This document shows, piece after piece, positions 1-9,567 of a DNA stretch of 64,000 bases. A program made the translations under genes and the position numbers. Under the pieces are notes generated by a model. It ran no database searches. It worked only from the letters and a program-made list of their open reading frames with translations, and was not told the DNA's origin. The DNA is from an uncultured Erysipelotrichaceae bacterium (lineage in GTDB: Bacteria > Bacillota_I > Bacilli_A > RFN20 > CAG-826), in NCBI GenBank assembly GCA_902800025.1, contig CADCDA010000001.1, positions 152,288 to 216,287 of the forward strand, written 5' to 3'. Positions within the stretch are counted from its first letter, which is position 1, and every line of letters starts with the position of its first letter.

Positions 1-3000
1 TACCACCATTAATTCTAATTGTGTAGTGAACTTCTAAGTTCCAATATACATTGTAGTTATGAGCGGTGAATGGGTGTAAGAGTTCGAATTTAGTTTCTTC
101 GTCTTTTGCCTTTTCAGCAGCCTTTTCAAGATCATTACCTTCAACTAAGTACTGATTGATTTGAGCACCGAGTGTATCGGAAATGGTAATAACGAATTTA
201 CCATTTTGTAAGGAAACAGGTAATGTAATTGTTCCATAACCAACTAAGTATAGTTGAACACTTGTGATTTCAAATTCAACTGATGTTGGATCGACATCAA
301 CAAAGTCAAATGGAACTTCGAATGAACCACCTTCATATAATTTATCAGTGGTTAATTTACTACCATCGATGTAGCAGTTGTTGACTGGGTTCTTGTCTTT
401 ACCATCGGTAACGACAGTTCCGTGGTCAGCAGCAGCCCATAAAGCGTCGAATGACCACGCTCTATCATCATAGATGATTGGGTTGAGTTCATCGACAACA
501 CCAGTGTCAGTACCCCAGTTAAGAGTAAAGCCAGAGGAGTTATTGCTCTTTAAGACTTCTAAGAAGTTTAATGGGTTATAAGAGTTACCACTAATAGCAC
601 CAAAGCCAAGGTCATATTTACCAACCATGAGGTAGTCGTTATAGACTTTATCCCATTGTGTAACTGCGCCTTGATCAACGATTAATTCATATTTGTTACT
701 AGCAACAGAAGCAGATGCAGCGTTAAATGCAGTCTTGAAGTAACCACCGATTTCTTCACCATAGTCACGGATATCAGTTTGATACATCCATTCGATGGAG
801 ATATGTAATTGAAGTTTTCCGTTAGAACCACGTGTTAAGTAGTCGGAGATTTCATTTAATTTACCTGCTTCTTCAAGTTCGGAGATTGCATCTTCGAAAG
901 CTTTCTTAGCGGTGTCAATGTTATAACCATAGTTATCTTTTGTTTCGCCGGTTGTTGGGTCTTGATATAAGTCATGGAACTTACTAACCGCATTAATGTG
1001 TTCTTCTGTTGTGTTATAAGAAACACCATTTTCTGGGTCAGACATGTATGAGCCTGCGAAATAGTTAATAGAAGGAGTAACACCACGCGCCTTAGCGAAG
1101 TTTTCTCTATTGATGGACCAATATAAGCCCTTCAAGAAGTTTTTGTTACTCATCCATGGCTTACAAATGTAAGCGTTATCTTTTTGTTGCTTAACACTAC
1201 CATTGTCACCGAACATCTTATTCCATTGTTCTTGTGTACAAGAGTTAACGTTAAGTTTGAATGTGGAGTCTCCACCAGACTTTCTTTCCTTAGTTAAGTC
1301 AACTTCTGATAACTTATCTTTTGGAATATTGGTGGAATCTAATTCGAAGTTGCCGAAGTGTTGCCACATCGCGTTAGGATTTTCAGTCATATCAGATAAG
1401 ACTTGGATTCTAACACCTGGAATGTGATAACGGTCTCCACCAGCTGGTTCTGTTTCATACCAACTATCATTTCTAGCAAAGATTGTTTCCTTATTCTTTG
1501 TCCAACCTTTCAAATAGAATGGTCCAAGGCATAAGGTGTAATCAAGAATGTTACTAGTGGCTGATGGGAATGTTCCGTAAAGGATAGCACCATCGGTATA
1601 GTCACCATTACCAACTTTTTGGATAAATGATTTTGGAATTGGTGTGTATAAGTTACTTGATAAGGTATACATTGCTGTGAATTCATCGATTGGGTTGATG
1701 AGTTCGATTTCAATATAGGAACCGTTAACTGGATCAACACCAGTCTTAATACCGAGTTCACCATCATCTTTCATTTGTTTCCATAAAGCATCTAATTTAG
1801 CGTTATCTTTAACGTTTTTAGATTTACGGAAGAAAGCTTGTCCACCTTTAATACCATAAGAGGTATCTCCAGCGAGTTCGCTACCACGAACGACTTGGCT
1901 TCTTTCGGATAATAACATTTGATAGACGAATTCATAGTCTTCAAGTTTAACACCTAAATTATCGTAAGCACTGTTAGCGGATGAAGCGGTACGATATTTG
2001 ATACCTTCTTCATCGCCAGTTTTAACGTAAATTCTCCACTTTTTGTAGAGGTTAGTTGGGTTATCTTCTTCCATATGAATTGGACGTTTGAAATCAACCA
2101 TATTGCCGTTCTTGTCTTGGATCTTATCTTTAGCAAGAACAGGATACCATTCATAGGAATCAGTACCTTTCATTTTGGTTCCCCAATAAGAGGAAGAAAT
2201 ATAACCGTTTAAGTCACTGACTTGGCTACCAGTCGCGTCCCAAGCATTGATTGATAATGGGTCACTAGAAGTAGCGGATTGTAAGTATGTTGGTTCAACT
2301 GTAACGTTAGCGAGTGTTCCATTTAAACTGCCTTCGCTTAAAATACCCCAACCATAGCCGGTGATATATTCAGTAGCTGGAACTTCAACACGGCTAGAAT
2401 ATCTAACATAACCACCGTTTTCAAATAAGGTGATACCTGTTAAATAGTTTTCCATCGCATATTGTTCGAGCTTGCTAAGAATCTCTAATCTTGCTTTTTT
2501 ATCAGCTGCATAGTTATAGCCAGCGTTAGCGTGGTCAACGTATTCGATAATGCTGACATTTGTACGTTTTGGAGTCTTGACTGATTTTTCTTTAACAGAA
2601 ATTGTAATTTTACGTTCAGTGTCATCTTTCTTGGTTAAAGCCTTAGGAGTGATGGTAAACGCTTTTTCTGCCGCATCAAAAGTAGCAGAGATGTAGTTGC
2701 TAACTGGATCACTATCATCAAATCCACTTCCAGAGAAGCTAATTGTGTAGGTGTATTCAGTTCCTGCAACAGCATTCTTTTCGGTAATCTTAAGTTTGTC
2801 TTGGCGACCGACTAAAATATCTGGGTTATTTGGATCTCTTTCCATGTAGAGGATGTTGTTACTTCCACTAGCAAGAGCGACTGAGAAGTCAAACTTACCT
2901 GTAGGAGTAGAGCCACCGCCACCACCTTGTTGACATCCGGCCAAGGCAACAAGAGCCATTGACGCTAATGCGCCAAAGATAATTGTATAGTTACTCTTTT

Positions 3001-3004
3001 TCAT
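1..3004 (-). CDS. Peptide ABC transporter substrate-binding lipoprotein, 3' end outside window
   Basis: The reading frame is open from an ATG at 3004 down to base 1, so at least 1001 residues are present and the C-terminus is missing. The N-terminus is a lipoprotein signal ending in LAGC with Cys24 as the lipidation site, followed by a Gly-rich linker. Residues of about 30-130 look like a beta-sandwich. The rest resembles family 5 (OppA/DppA-type) solute-binding proteins, for example the stretch around NAMWQHFGNFEL and the long alternating aromatic segments. It should sit on the outer face of the membrane and capture oligopeptides. An AGGAGG lies 11 bases before the ATG, and the gene starts one base after the upstream subtilase stop, which links protein digestion to peptide capture. 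It is longer than the usual 550-600 residues of the family. No permease genes are visible here. Confidence 0.8.
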   Translation of the reverse strand, partial: MKKSNYTIIFGALASMALVALAGCQQGGGGGSTPTGKFDFSVALASGSNNILYMERDPNNPDILVGRQDKLKITEKNAVAGTEYTYTISFSGSGFDDSDPVSNYISATFDAAEKAFTITPKALTKKDDTERKITISVKEKSVKTPKRTNVSIIEYVDHANAGYNYAADKKARLEILSKLEQYAMENYLTGITLFENGGYVRYSSRVEVPATEYITGYGWGILSEGSLNGTLANVTVEPTYLQSATSSDPLSINAWDATGSQVSDLNGYISSSYWGTKMKGTDSYEWYPVLAKDKIQDKNGNMVDFKRPIHMEEDNPTNLYKKWRIYVKTGDEEGIKYRTASSANSAYDNLGVKLEDYEFVYQMLLSERSQVVRGSELAGDTSYGIKGGQAFFRKSKNVKDNAKLDALWKQMKDDGELGIKTGVDPVNGSYIEIELINPIDEFTAMYTLSSNLYTPIPKSFIQKVGNGDYTDGAILYGTFPSATSNILDYTLCLGPFYLKGWTKNKETIFARNDSWYETEPAGGDRYHIPGVRIQVLSDMTENPNAMWQHFGNFELDSTNIPKDKLSEVDLTKERKSGGDSTFKLNVNSCTQEQWNKMFGDNGSVKQQKDNAYICKPWMSNKNFLKGLYWSINRENFAKARGVTPSINYFAGSYMSDPENGVSYNTTEEHINAVSKFHDLYQDPTTGETKDNYGYNIDTAKKAFEDAISELEEAGKLNEISDYLTRGSNGKLQLHISIEWMYQTDIRDYGEEIGGYFKTAFNAASASVASNKYELIVDQGAVTQWDKVYNDYLMVGKYDLGFGAISGNSYNPLNFLEVLKSNNSSGFTLNWGTDTGVVDELNPIIYDDRAWSFDALWAAADHGTVVTDGKDKNPVNNCYIDGSKLTTDKLYEGGSFEVPFDFVDVDPTSVEFEITSVQLYLVGYGTITLPVSLQNGKFVITISDTLGAQINQYLVEGNDLEKAAEKAKDEETKFELLHPFTAHNYNVYWNLEVHYTIRINGG

Positions 3005-3005
3005 A

Positions 3006-6000
3006 TTAGTCATTACCTCCTAATTCTTTTCTATGGATTTTGTTAAATGCCACTCCAACAAGGGCAATTAACGCGAGTGCGGATAATAAGATACTTGTTG
3101 TCGTGATATTACCACCACAACCATTGGTTGTAACTGTAATTGTATTCACGACTGGTCCTCTACTAATAAGGACATAACCTTCTAAATCATCCACTGGTGT
3201 TTCTGAAGATGTTCCGCTGTTGTATTTAACGATTTGGACGTTAACACCATCATCTTCGAAGTCGTGTTGTAGTGTTAATTCATGATGTTCGACCATGACG
3301 TACTTACTCCAAACGATTTCATCATTATCATCGTATTCGAATCTAACGATAACACCCATGCTACCGTATGCAGCGTCTTTCATTCTAATAATGAGACGTC
3401 CACTACCTTGATAGTAGTTCATACGATCAGCAATATATTGCTCGACTTTTTCTTTTGAAAGTTCGATATAGCAATTTTCTTCATCGACTGTGACAAATCC
3501 AGATTCTGGTTTGGTGATATCAATAAGATCTTTATCAACAGAGAGAGACACTAAGTTTCTTTCTTTCATATTGATGCGGATGTTATCACCATTTTCAGTG
3601 ATTGAGCTCACTTCTGGAGCGTCGCTATCGATGTGTAAGTTATATGAGTAGTCAACCCATTCACCGGTACCAGCGAGTAAGTAGTTAAATGTCACTTCAT
3701 ATTCGCCGGATTCATATGGAATACCATTTTCATCATATAAAGGAATAATCGCATACGCTCTATGTGAGACATATCCAGCACCGAGATAGCTATCATCGAT
3801 GTGGGATTTGTATAAGGCGTATCTTCCAAAGTCATCAGCGCCAAAGAGCATATCTTCTAAAGATGACTTGTAGACGACATTACCATTTGTTTTATTTGTA
3901 ATGGTGAAATAGTTATTCGCTGCAGAACGTAACATGAATTGTTGGACAATCATCGTATTGGTGTAATAACTGCTACCAACATATAAGTTATGTTCTGGGC
4001 TTTCATAGAAGCTTTCGGTATTTGGATTTGTACCAATTTGATGGAATCCAGTTAAGTTAGCGAAGTTGTCATCGTTAGCAAGAATATCGTTAATATTAAC
4101 GCTATCGCCTTCTCTGACATAGCCAGCAACCCACATACTTCCCATATCGGCTTTATCTTTACCAATTAATGATTTGGCAATGTCATTGACTAAATCACTT
4201 GGATAAACAGTTGTGCTGTCTTTTTCAAAAGCGAATGGTTCGTAAACTGGAGCGTCGTTATAATCTTTTCCTTCACCAGCATAGAAGCCCATGAATGGAA
4301 GTGAGAGATTTGCGCTTGTTCCATCTTTATCAGTTAATGAGACATAGCCTTCAATGTAACAACCATAATCATAGAAAGCACTAATAGCAGCCTTTTGTTC
4401 TGCTGTTAAGGTGTATTTTTCTAATTGAATGGTCTTATCACCTGGGGCGACTGTAATATCTTCTAAATCGATAGTAGCAAGAACGACATCATAAACTGAT
4501 TGATAATCTTTTCCTGGTAATGGTTTCCAATCTGGTTGAGTTGATGTACCAGCGTTGTAATATCTATTTTTAGGAATAGTGGTTTTTCTATCGGCTTTGC
4601 AATCTTCTGCAGTAGCGTAGTATTCGATATCACGCGTGACATTATAAACATCTAAATGTTCAGCAACACCGAAGGATTCGTTTCTGGTTGGTTCTTGTCC
4701 AGGAACAGAGTTCTTAATGTAATAAACATATCCTGGGAATCCACTGATCGCATCGACTTCGCCTTTGTAATTATATTCTTTTGTGACGATGTCGTTCGCA
4801 TTAGCGATTGCAGGTCTCATAACTGTGAGATTAACACTATAGGTGTGTGTGGTTTCACTTTCATTATGAGCAACGAATTTCAAATCAACGATACCTTTAT
4901 TGATGTTTTCACTATTTCTTAAAGCAATCTTGCCTTTCTTGGTTGGATTACCTTGTAAATCTAAACCTTCAAGGTAAACATCAGTTCTATATGCATCACC
5001 TAAATCGACCATACCAGCACCTTGTTTACGTGGTGAGGTAAATGAAACTTCATTAGTTTCTGGGTTAGGTTTGAGATCATGCATTGGTTCAGCGGTGGAT
5101 TGAAGTCTCATATCCACTGTTGCACGTTTTGCTTCAAATTCTTTTAATGCAGCGTTTTTAGCAACTGTCTTTTGGTTAGCATCTAAAGTGCTGTCGTTAT
5201 CAATTCGTTTAACTTCTGCAACGTAGTCTTTAGCGAATTTTGATAAGACGACTGATTGAGCGCCTGCGTGGTTAGGAGCAGACATTGAAGTACCTGATAA
5301 GAATTCGTAAACTTTATATTTTCTTTCTTCAGTTCTATCTTCGGTCTTTTGTGGTGGAACAGCACCTTTAATCAAATCACCTGGAGCGGTAATTTCTGGT
5401 TTTAAATCAAGGTCAAATGTTGCACCATCAGAAGAGAATGTTGAAACTGAATAAGCCTTATCATTTTCTAATAACTTTTTAGAAATAATACCTAATGTGC
5501 CTTCTTTACTAATAGAGAATCTTTCCTTGTCTTTATAAAGGACTAAAACACATGGCATAGATGGTCTAAAGTCATCACCAAAGCTCATATGGAAGTTGAA
5601 GTCATTGCTTGTTGGGTCATTATTAATAACGACTAGAGCAATCGCACCTTTAGATTTAGCAACAGCGTATTTATCAGCGAAGGATGTGCTACCACGATTG
5701 ACAGCAACGATCTTTCCGTCGACTTCAAGATTGCCATAATCTGCAGATGTACCAAATCCTGGGACATAAATCCATGGATAATTTCCGCCGTACTCTGGAT
5801 ACTTTTCAGCTAAGGTTTCGGCCAACTTGTATTCTTTTTCATATTCATCACCGTAATACTCACGATTAACGATTTGATCATCATAAGCGACGATGTCTTC
5901 GCCCATTTGGAACGCAGCGTCGTAGAATACTTTAGTTGGTTGTCCACTAGCAACTGTAGTTGCAAGAGGATCATTGGAATAACCAGATAAGATACCTGTT

Positions 6001-7181
6001 TCAACCATATCACTTGTCCAGTTGGCATAGCCACCTGTGGTTGAATAAGAAGTTTTACCTGAGTTACCAGCACTGATAGAGGTAAGAATACCTTTACTAG
6101 CGAGTTTGTTTAAGGTTTTGCAAGTGATTGTGTCACTGTCAAAATCGTTAAGGTTGCTACCTAATGACATGTTGATGCCATCGACTTTAAGCTTAATGCA
6201 GTCTTCGAGAGCGTTCATGATTGGGATATCATAAGCACCAGTAGAACTTGAATAGCCTAAGAGTTTGCCAATACCGGTTGCCTTGAAGTTTGTGAAAACC
6301 TTCATACAAACGAGTTGGGCTTTAGGAGCAATACCTTTATAAGTTGGAGCGTTACCAGCAGTAATACTAGCAACATGGCTTCCGTGGTAAGTAAGTTCAC
6401 TAGAAACGTCTAAGTCGTCTTTATACTTAACTGAATAGTCAGATCTTTCTCCGCCGTAATCATAGTAATAAGGAATCTTTCTATTAAAGTAGAGAGAACC
6501 TTCTTTACCTAAATCAGTATCTGCTTCTTTGATTTCACCACGAGCCTTGGCTTGTTTATAACCATAAGTTGTTTTCCAAGAAGCTGGGTGTCCATCAAAT
6601 CTAACAGAAACGCTTGAATCTAAGTCAGAGAATGTTTCGTGATTCCAAGTTGCGACAACAGCGTTACCCTCTTTGTGTTCTGCTCTGAAATAAAATTCAT
6701 TATCAAGGATAGCGACAACTGTGCCTTCACCATCGTTAGTGTCATCACTCTTTTTCATTGTTTCAGCAGAGATGTTATCACTTCCACCATATTCGTCTTC
6801 TGGTTCTGGATCAGGAAGTCTTGAATACTCCTGAGTAGTAGTTTCCCAGTGAATTTGGTTAAGCGTCACACTCTTGACGCCAGGAACTTTCTTAATAAGT
6901 TCAATATTGTTGCTGTTAACAGAGATAGCAAATGCATTAGCGACTTCAGAATATGTAGAGATAACTTTGAAATTGCTTGTAGCGTAATTTCTAATGTTAT
7001 TCATGACAATATTTTGAGTATTAGCAATGCCTTCTTTAGTTAACGATTCATTGTCGCGGTCAACTTCGACGATAATCTCAGCGTCTCTTTCTGCTAGTGG
7101 ACTAACACGTGTAGAGGCGGCGATATTCGTACCCATTGCAATACCGGCAATAAGGGAAGCAAGCATTGTAACTTTTAACAT
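3006..7181 (-). CDS. Cell-surface S8 family serine peptidase (subtilase), membrane anchored
   Basis: This is a 1391-residue secreted subtilisin-like protease of the lactocepin/C5a-peptidase type. Visible parts are a signal peptide (about 1-22), an I9-like propeptide (35-110), the catalytic Asp in VVAILDNEF (Asp160), the catalytic His in YHGSHVAS (His266), the oxyanion Asn in ISAGNSG (Asn373), a PA-domain insertion (about 465-560), and the catalytic Ser in SGTSMSAPN (Ser632). Several beta-sandwich, Fn3-like domains follow. The C-terminus carries GCGG (1354-1357), one hydrophobic span (about 1363-1380) and a short basic tail. No LPxTG motif is present, so it is either a plain membrane anchor or an unrecognised sorting signal. 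It is first in an operon with the peptide-binding lipoprotein. GAAAGGAAGG precedes the ATG. Confidence 0.93.
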   Translation of the reverse strand: MLKVTMLASLIAGIAMGTNIAASTRVSPLAERDAEIIVEVDRDNESLTKEGIANTQNIVMNNIRNYATSNFKVISTYSEVANAFAISVNSNNIELIKKVPGVKSVTLNQIHWETTTQEYSRLPDPEPEDEYGGSDNISAETMKKSDDTNDGEGTVVAILDNEFYFRAEHKEGNAVVATWNHETFSDLDSSVSVRFDGHPASWKTTYGYKQAKARGEIKEADTDLGKEGSLYFNRKIPYYYDYGGERSDYSVKYKDDLDVSSELTYHGSHVASITAGNAPTYKGIAPKAQLVCMKVFTNFKATGIGKLLGYSSSTGAYDIPIMNALEDCIKLKVDGINMSLGSNLNDFDSDTITCKTLNKLASKGILTSISAGNSGKTSYSTTGGYANWTSDMVETGILSGYSNDPLATTVASGQPTKVFYDAAFQMGEDIVAYDDQIVNREYYGDEYEKEYKLAETLAEKYPEYGGNYPWIYVPGFGTSADYGNLEVDGKIVAVNRGSTSFADKYAVAKSKGAIALVVINNDPTSNDFNFHMSFGDDFRPSMPCVLVLYKDKERFSISKEGTLGIISKKLLENDKAYSVSTFSSDGATFDLDLKPEITAPGDLIKGAVPPQKTEDRTEERKYKVYEFLSGTSMSAPNHAGAQSVVLSKFAKDYVAEVKRIDNDSTLDANQKTVAKNAALKEFEAKRATVDMRLQSTAEPMHDLKPNPETNEVSFTSPRKQGAGMVDLGDAYRTDVYLEGLDLQGNPTKKGKIALRNSENINKGIVDLKFVAHNESETTHTYSVNLTVMRPAIANANDIVTKEYNYKGEVDAISGFPGYVYYIKNSVPGQEPTRNESFGVAEHLDVYNVTRDIEYYATAEDCKADRKTTIPKNRYYNAGTSTQPDWKPLPGKDYQSVYDVVLATIDLEDITVAPGDKTIQLEKYTLTAEQKAAISAFYDYGCYIEGYVSLTDKDGTSANLSLPFMGFYAGEGKDYNDAPVYEPFAFEKDSTTVYPSDLVNDIAKSLIGKDKADMGSMWVAGYVREGDSVNINDILANDDNFANLTGFHQIGTNPNTESFYESPEHNLYVGSSYYTNTMIVQQFMLRSAANNYFTITNKTNGNVVYKSSLEDMLFGADDFGRYALYKSHIDDSYLGAGYVSHRAYAIIPLYDENGIPYESGEYEVTFNYLLAGTGEWVDYSYNLHIDSDAPEVSSITENGDNIRINMKERNLVSLSVDKDLIDITKPESGFVTVDEENCYIELSKEKVEQYIADRMNYYQGSGRLIIRMKDAAYGSMGVIVRFEYDDNDEIVWSKYVMVEHHELTLQHDFEDDGVNVQIVKYNSGTSSETPVDDLEGYVLISRGPVVNTITVTTNGCGGNITTTSILLSALALIALVGVAFNKIHRKELGGND

Positions 7182-7238
7182 AAGAATACCTTCCTTTCTC
7201 GTGCATATATGAGCACGTAAATTGTATTTGTGTAATAC

Positions 7239-7266
7239 TATATAATAACGCGCATATAAAATGCAA
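7239..7266 (-). promoter_or_regulatory. Probable promoter of the subtilase operon
   Basis: On the minus strand TTGCAT (7266-7261) is followed after 16 bases by TATATA (7244-7239); TATAGT with an 18-base spacer is an alternative register. The leader then contains a small hairpin with arms CGTGC/GCACG (7217-7200) before the ribosome site. Confidence 0.5.
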
Positions 7267-7337
7267 ACCCTTTTTTGAAAAAATAAAAGATTTCATCTCC
7301 AAAATCTCTTATTAAAAATTTAAAGTTATTAATTATA

Positions 7338-7754
7338 TTAATAAAGTTGTGTCTTATATATTTCTAAAATCGCAAAAGCAATGAAAAAAAGTAGAGATAC
7401 AATCATCATAACGACGTAATAATAGGATGAAGATTCGCGTTTCACTCTTTTCTCTTCTTTATATTCCGACATGTCATTATACTTATTGGCTTCTTTTGCA
7501 AACATACTCGCAAACATTTGTTTAAAGCCGTAGCTCATCGTATCATAAGCACCAAATCGACCGAGTAGGCAAAGTATTCCTACACCAAGTAAGATAACTC
7601 CTGCCATCGTCACTCCATCAATCGCCGCGATAATTGTTCGATCTCTTAAGAAATAGTAAAGGCAAAAGATTCCCACTCCAACCGCTAAAGAGATAAGCGC
7701 GGTAATGAGATACACTTTTAAGTACTTTCTTATATGATAAATGAACTTTCCCAT
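7338..7754 (-). CDS. DUF3899 family membrane protein
   Basis: The 138-residue product has two membrane segments near the N-terminus (about 12-36 and 42-64), a conserved-looking cytoplasmic stretch with FGAYDTMSYGF and YNDMSEYKEEKR, and a final membrane span (about 113-134). This layout matches the DUF3899 family found in Bacilli, whose function is unknown. It begins 5 bases after the ispD-like gene and is therefore probably its co-transcribed neighbour. No enzymatic motif is visible. Confidence 0.65.
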   Translation of the reverse strand: MGKFIYHIRKYLKVYLITALISLAVGVGIFCLYYFLRDRTIIAAIDGVTMAGVILLGVGILCLLGRFGAYDTMSYGFKQMFASMFAKEANKYNDMSEYKEEKRVKRESSSYYYVVMMIVSLLFFIAFAILEIYKTQLY

Positions 7755-7759
7755 AGGCT

Positions 7760-8419
7760 TTACATTATACTTTTTATTAACGTTAAATCAATATCTGTTG
7801 TGACTTTAAAATTGAACGGACTACCTTTGACATAACAGACATCATAATCTTTTTCCACTAATCCGATATCATCTGAAAATTGTTCGTTTTCTTTTAGTTT
7901 GTGATATTTCTTAATAAGTCCATATCTAAAAGATTGAGGTGTTTGAACATCAATATCTCGATCGCCAAGTTTTTTACATCTTCCTAAATTAGAAGCGCTT
8001 TTTAAAGCGTCTTGATGATATATAAAAGTGCACACTGCATTATATTCTTTTAATAAATCGATATTATTCTTGATGATATTGTCATCGACAAGTGGTCGAT
8101 CACCATCATGAATAAGAATAATGTCATCATCGTTATATCGTGATTTTTCTAATCCTTTTTTCACTGATTCTTGTCTAGTTTCTCCACCTTGGATGATATA
8201 TCTAACTTTGCTTAAATTATGATAAATTACCAAATCTTTGACATAGTCAATATAGTCTTTATGGGTCACTAAAATAATCTCGTCAATATATCGACTATTC
8301 TCAAACTTTTCTATCGTATAGACCACTAGGTCTTTTTCGTTTATTTTGATAAATTGTTTTGGAATAGGAGAATTGATACGAGTTCCCTTACCAGCGAAAA
8401 CGATTAAAGCGACATTCAT
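7760..8419 (-). CDS. IspD/TarI-type cytidylyltransferase
   Basis: This 219-residue protein belongs to the family that makes CDP-methylerythritol (IspD, isoprenoid MEP pathway) or CDP-ribitol (TarI, teichoic acid). The nucleotide loop is VFAGKGTRI with a downstream Lys in PKQF. QGGETRQESV, IHDGDRPLV, TPQSF and the end motif KVTTDIDL all fit the fold. The loop has FAGKG where the family normally has LAGGxG, and DGDRP replaces the usual DAARP, so it is a divergent member and may not be catalytically typical. No IspF or TarJ is adjacent, so the substrate cannot be settled. It has its own promoter and probably leads a two-gene operon with the DUF3899 gene. Confidence 0.75.
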   Translation of the reverse strand: MNVALIVFAGKGTRINSPIPKQFIKINEKDLVVYTIEKFENSRYIDEIILVTHKDYIDYVKDLVIYHNLSKVRYIIQGGETRQESVKKGLEKSRYNDDDIILIHDGDRPLVDDNIIKNNIDLLKEYNAVCTFIYHQDALKSASNLGRCKKLGDRDIDVQTPQSFRYGLIKKYHKLKENEQFSDDIGLVEKDYDVCYVKGSPFNFKVTTDIDLTLIKSIM

Positions 8420-8428
8420 ACAATAATT

Positions 8429-8457
8429 ATTCTATATTTATTAATAATGTTTAGCAA
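8429..8457 (-). promoter_or_regulatory. Promoter of ispD-like gene
   Basis: Minus-strand TTGCTA (8457-8452), 17-base spacer, TAGAAT (8434-8429). It lies back to back with the ferredoxin promoter. Confidence 0.65.
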
Positions 8458-8474
8458 AATGGATGTTATTGATA

Positions 8475-8501
8475 TATAATTTAGTCAATAAACCCAGGAG
8501 G
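8475..8501 (+). promoter_or_regulatory. Ferredoxin -10 box and ribosome binding site
   Basis: A perfect TATAAT lies at 8475-8480 and AGGAGG at 8496-8501, 9 bases before the ATG. The hexamer 17 bases upstream (8452-8457) is a poor -35 and is the same DNA as the -35 of the divergent gene. Confidence 0.55.
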
Positions 8502-8510
8502 TAAATATCG

Positions 8511-8690
8511 ATGGCTAAAAAGAGAGTCAAAGTCGATCAAAGCTTATGCATTGGTTGCGGATGTTGTGCAGGAACATACCCAGATGATTTTGCTATCGGC
8601 GACAGCGGATTAGCAGAAGCAGTTACTGGTGAAGGCGAAGAAGAAGCCGTTAGTGTCTGCCCAGTTGGTGCAATCTCTGTTGAAGAGTAA
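8511..8690 (+). CDS. Ferredoxin, 59 residues
   Basis: A small acidic electron-transfer protein. The cluster ligands are visible as CIGCGCC near residues 13-19 and CPVGAI near 50-55, the pattern of a single-cluster 4Fe-4S ferredoxin in which the second site has been lost. The two extra cysteines of the second cluster are absent and the middle is rich in Glu and Asp. It is monocistronic: its own -10 box and AGGAGG lie upstream and a strong terminator follows at once. The redox partner cannot be told from the neighbours. Confidence 0.93.
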   Translation: MAKKRVKVDQSLCIGCGCCAGTYPDDFAIGDSGLAEAVTGEGEEEAVSVCPVGAISVEE

Positions 8691-8700
8691 AAATATAAGA

Positions 8701-8734
8701 AAACCAGGTCAACGATTTCCGACCTGGTTTTTTT
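8701..8734. terminator. Bidirectional rho-independent terminator
   Basis: A 10-bp perfect stem (AAACCAGGTC/GACCTGGTTT) with a 10-base loop is followed by a T run on the plus strand. On the minus strand the hairpin is followed by TTTTCTTA, so it can also end ribU transcription. Confidence 0.9.
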
Positions 8735-8743
8735 GTGCTTTCT

Positions 8744-9514
8744 TTATTCTTTTCTAATATTATCTTCTACTGGTTTTTCTTCATTTGAGGCGGTCTCTTC
8801 CGCTTTTTTAGTGAAAATATTACCGACAAACCATTTTTGGAAGAACTCTGATTTTCTCATAAAAACGAAGATTAATCTATTGAATAGTAATTCGTAAATG
8901 AGACAACACACTCCCGCTTTCATCAAGTTAAATGGCATATATATCGCTGAGATAATTCCAATATAAATCCAACCATTAACTTCAATTTCTTTATTACCAG
9001 TTAAATATGCGGATGTACTTTGAATAACACCCGGTTCAAAGCAAGTTGAGAAATGAGCATTAGGTCCAAACACTGATAAATATGAAGGAGTGATAATAAT
9101 CGCATTTAAGGTAGTCATCATAATTGAAACTAACGCAGTTATAAACACATAGGATAGAATCCTAAAACCAATTCCTTTTTTAAACCATTTAAAGACATGG
9201 CTAGTAAGAAAGAGGCCTAAAATAAACATACAAGATGTAATAAACGCTGTTAAATCACCAATTCCTAATCCAACTGGTCCATGAACCGCTAGATTTAAAG
9301 ATGTTTTAATTGCAGCAACCGCTAATCCACCTGGAAGTCCATATAAGGCATAGCCAATAATGGTGACTAGTTCACTAATCTCAATCTTAAGCCAAGGCGC
9401 AAAAGGATATGGGAATTGAGCAAACGCCATCAAAACAAATCCTAATGCTGATAGCATGGCGATTGTGGTAATTCTTGTAATTGTTTCACTGACAGATCTT
9501 CTTTGTTTTTTCAT
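8744..9514 (-). CDS. ribU: Riboflavin ECF transporter substrate-binding subunit RibU
   Basis: The 256-residue product is an integral membrane protein with about six hydrophobic spans. Its N-terminal part (QFPYPFAPWLKIEISE, then a Gly-Pro-rich loop and a conserved Lys) matches S-components of energy-coupling-factor vitamin transporters. An FMN riboswitch directly upstream identifies riboflavin as the likely cargo. It would work with a shared EcfA1/A2/T module that is not in this window. The C-terminal 40 residues are a charged, Glu/Lys-rich cytoplasmic tail. The start is fixed by GAGGG (9528-9524), 9 bases before the ATG and inside the terminator hairpin. Confidence 0.9.
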   Translation of the reverse strand: MKKQRRSVSETITRITTIAMLSALGFVLMAFAQFPYPFAPWLKIEISELVTIIGYALYGLPGGLAVAAIKTSLNLAVHGPVGLGIGDLTAFITSCMFILGLFLTSHVFKWFKKGIGFRILSYVFITALVSIMMTTLNAIIITPSYLSVFGPNAHFSTCFEPGVIQSTSAYLTGNKEIEVNGWIYIGIISAIYMPFNLMKAGVCCLIYELLFNRLIFVFMRKSEFFQKWFVGNIFTKKAEETASNEEKPVEDNIRKE

Positions 9515-9542
9515 AAAAAATAGCCCTCTACTTCAGGGGCTA
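9515..9542 (-). terminator. Riboswitch-controlled terminator that also holds the ribU SD
   Basis: Minus-strand stem TAGCCC (9542-9537) / GGGCTA (9526-9521), 10-base loop, then six T (9520-9515) directly followed by the ribU ATG. The Shine-Dalgarno GAGGG (9528-9524) spans the loop end and the 3' arm. Bases 9538-9530 are complementary over 9 bases to the riboswitch P1 5' strand (9674-9666), giving an antiterminator. Confidence 0.85.
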
Positions 9543-9567
9543 CACATTAAGAAATAAAAATTTCTTA

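Noticed and set aside
4656-4922. Plus-strand frame of 88 codons inside the subtilase gene
   Set aside because: It lies antisense to a well-supported long gene, has no ribosome site and no recognisable product. Similar antisense frames throughout the window were dropped for the same reason.
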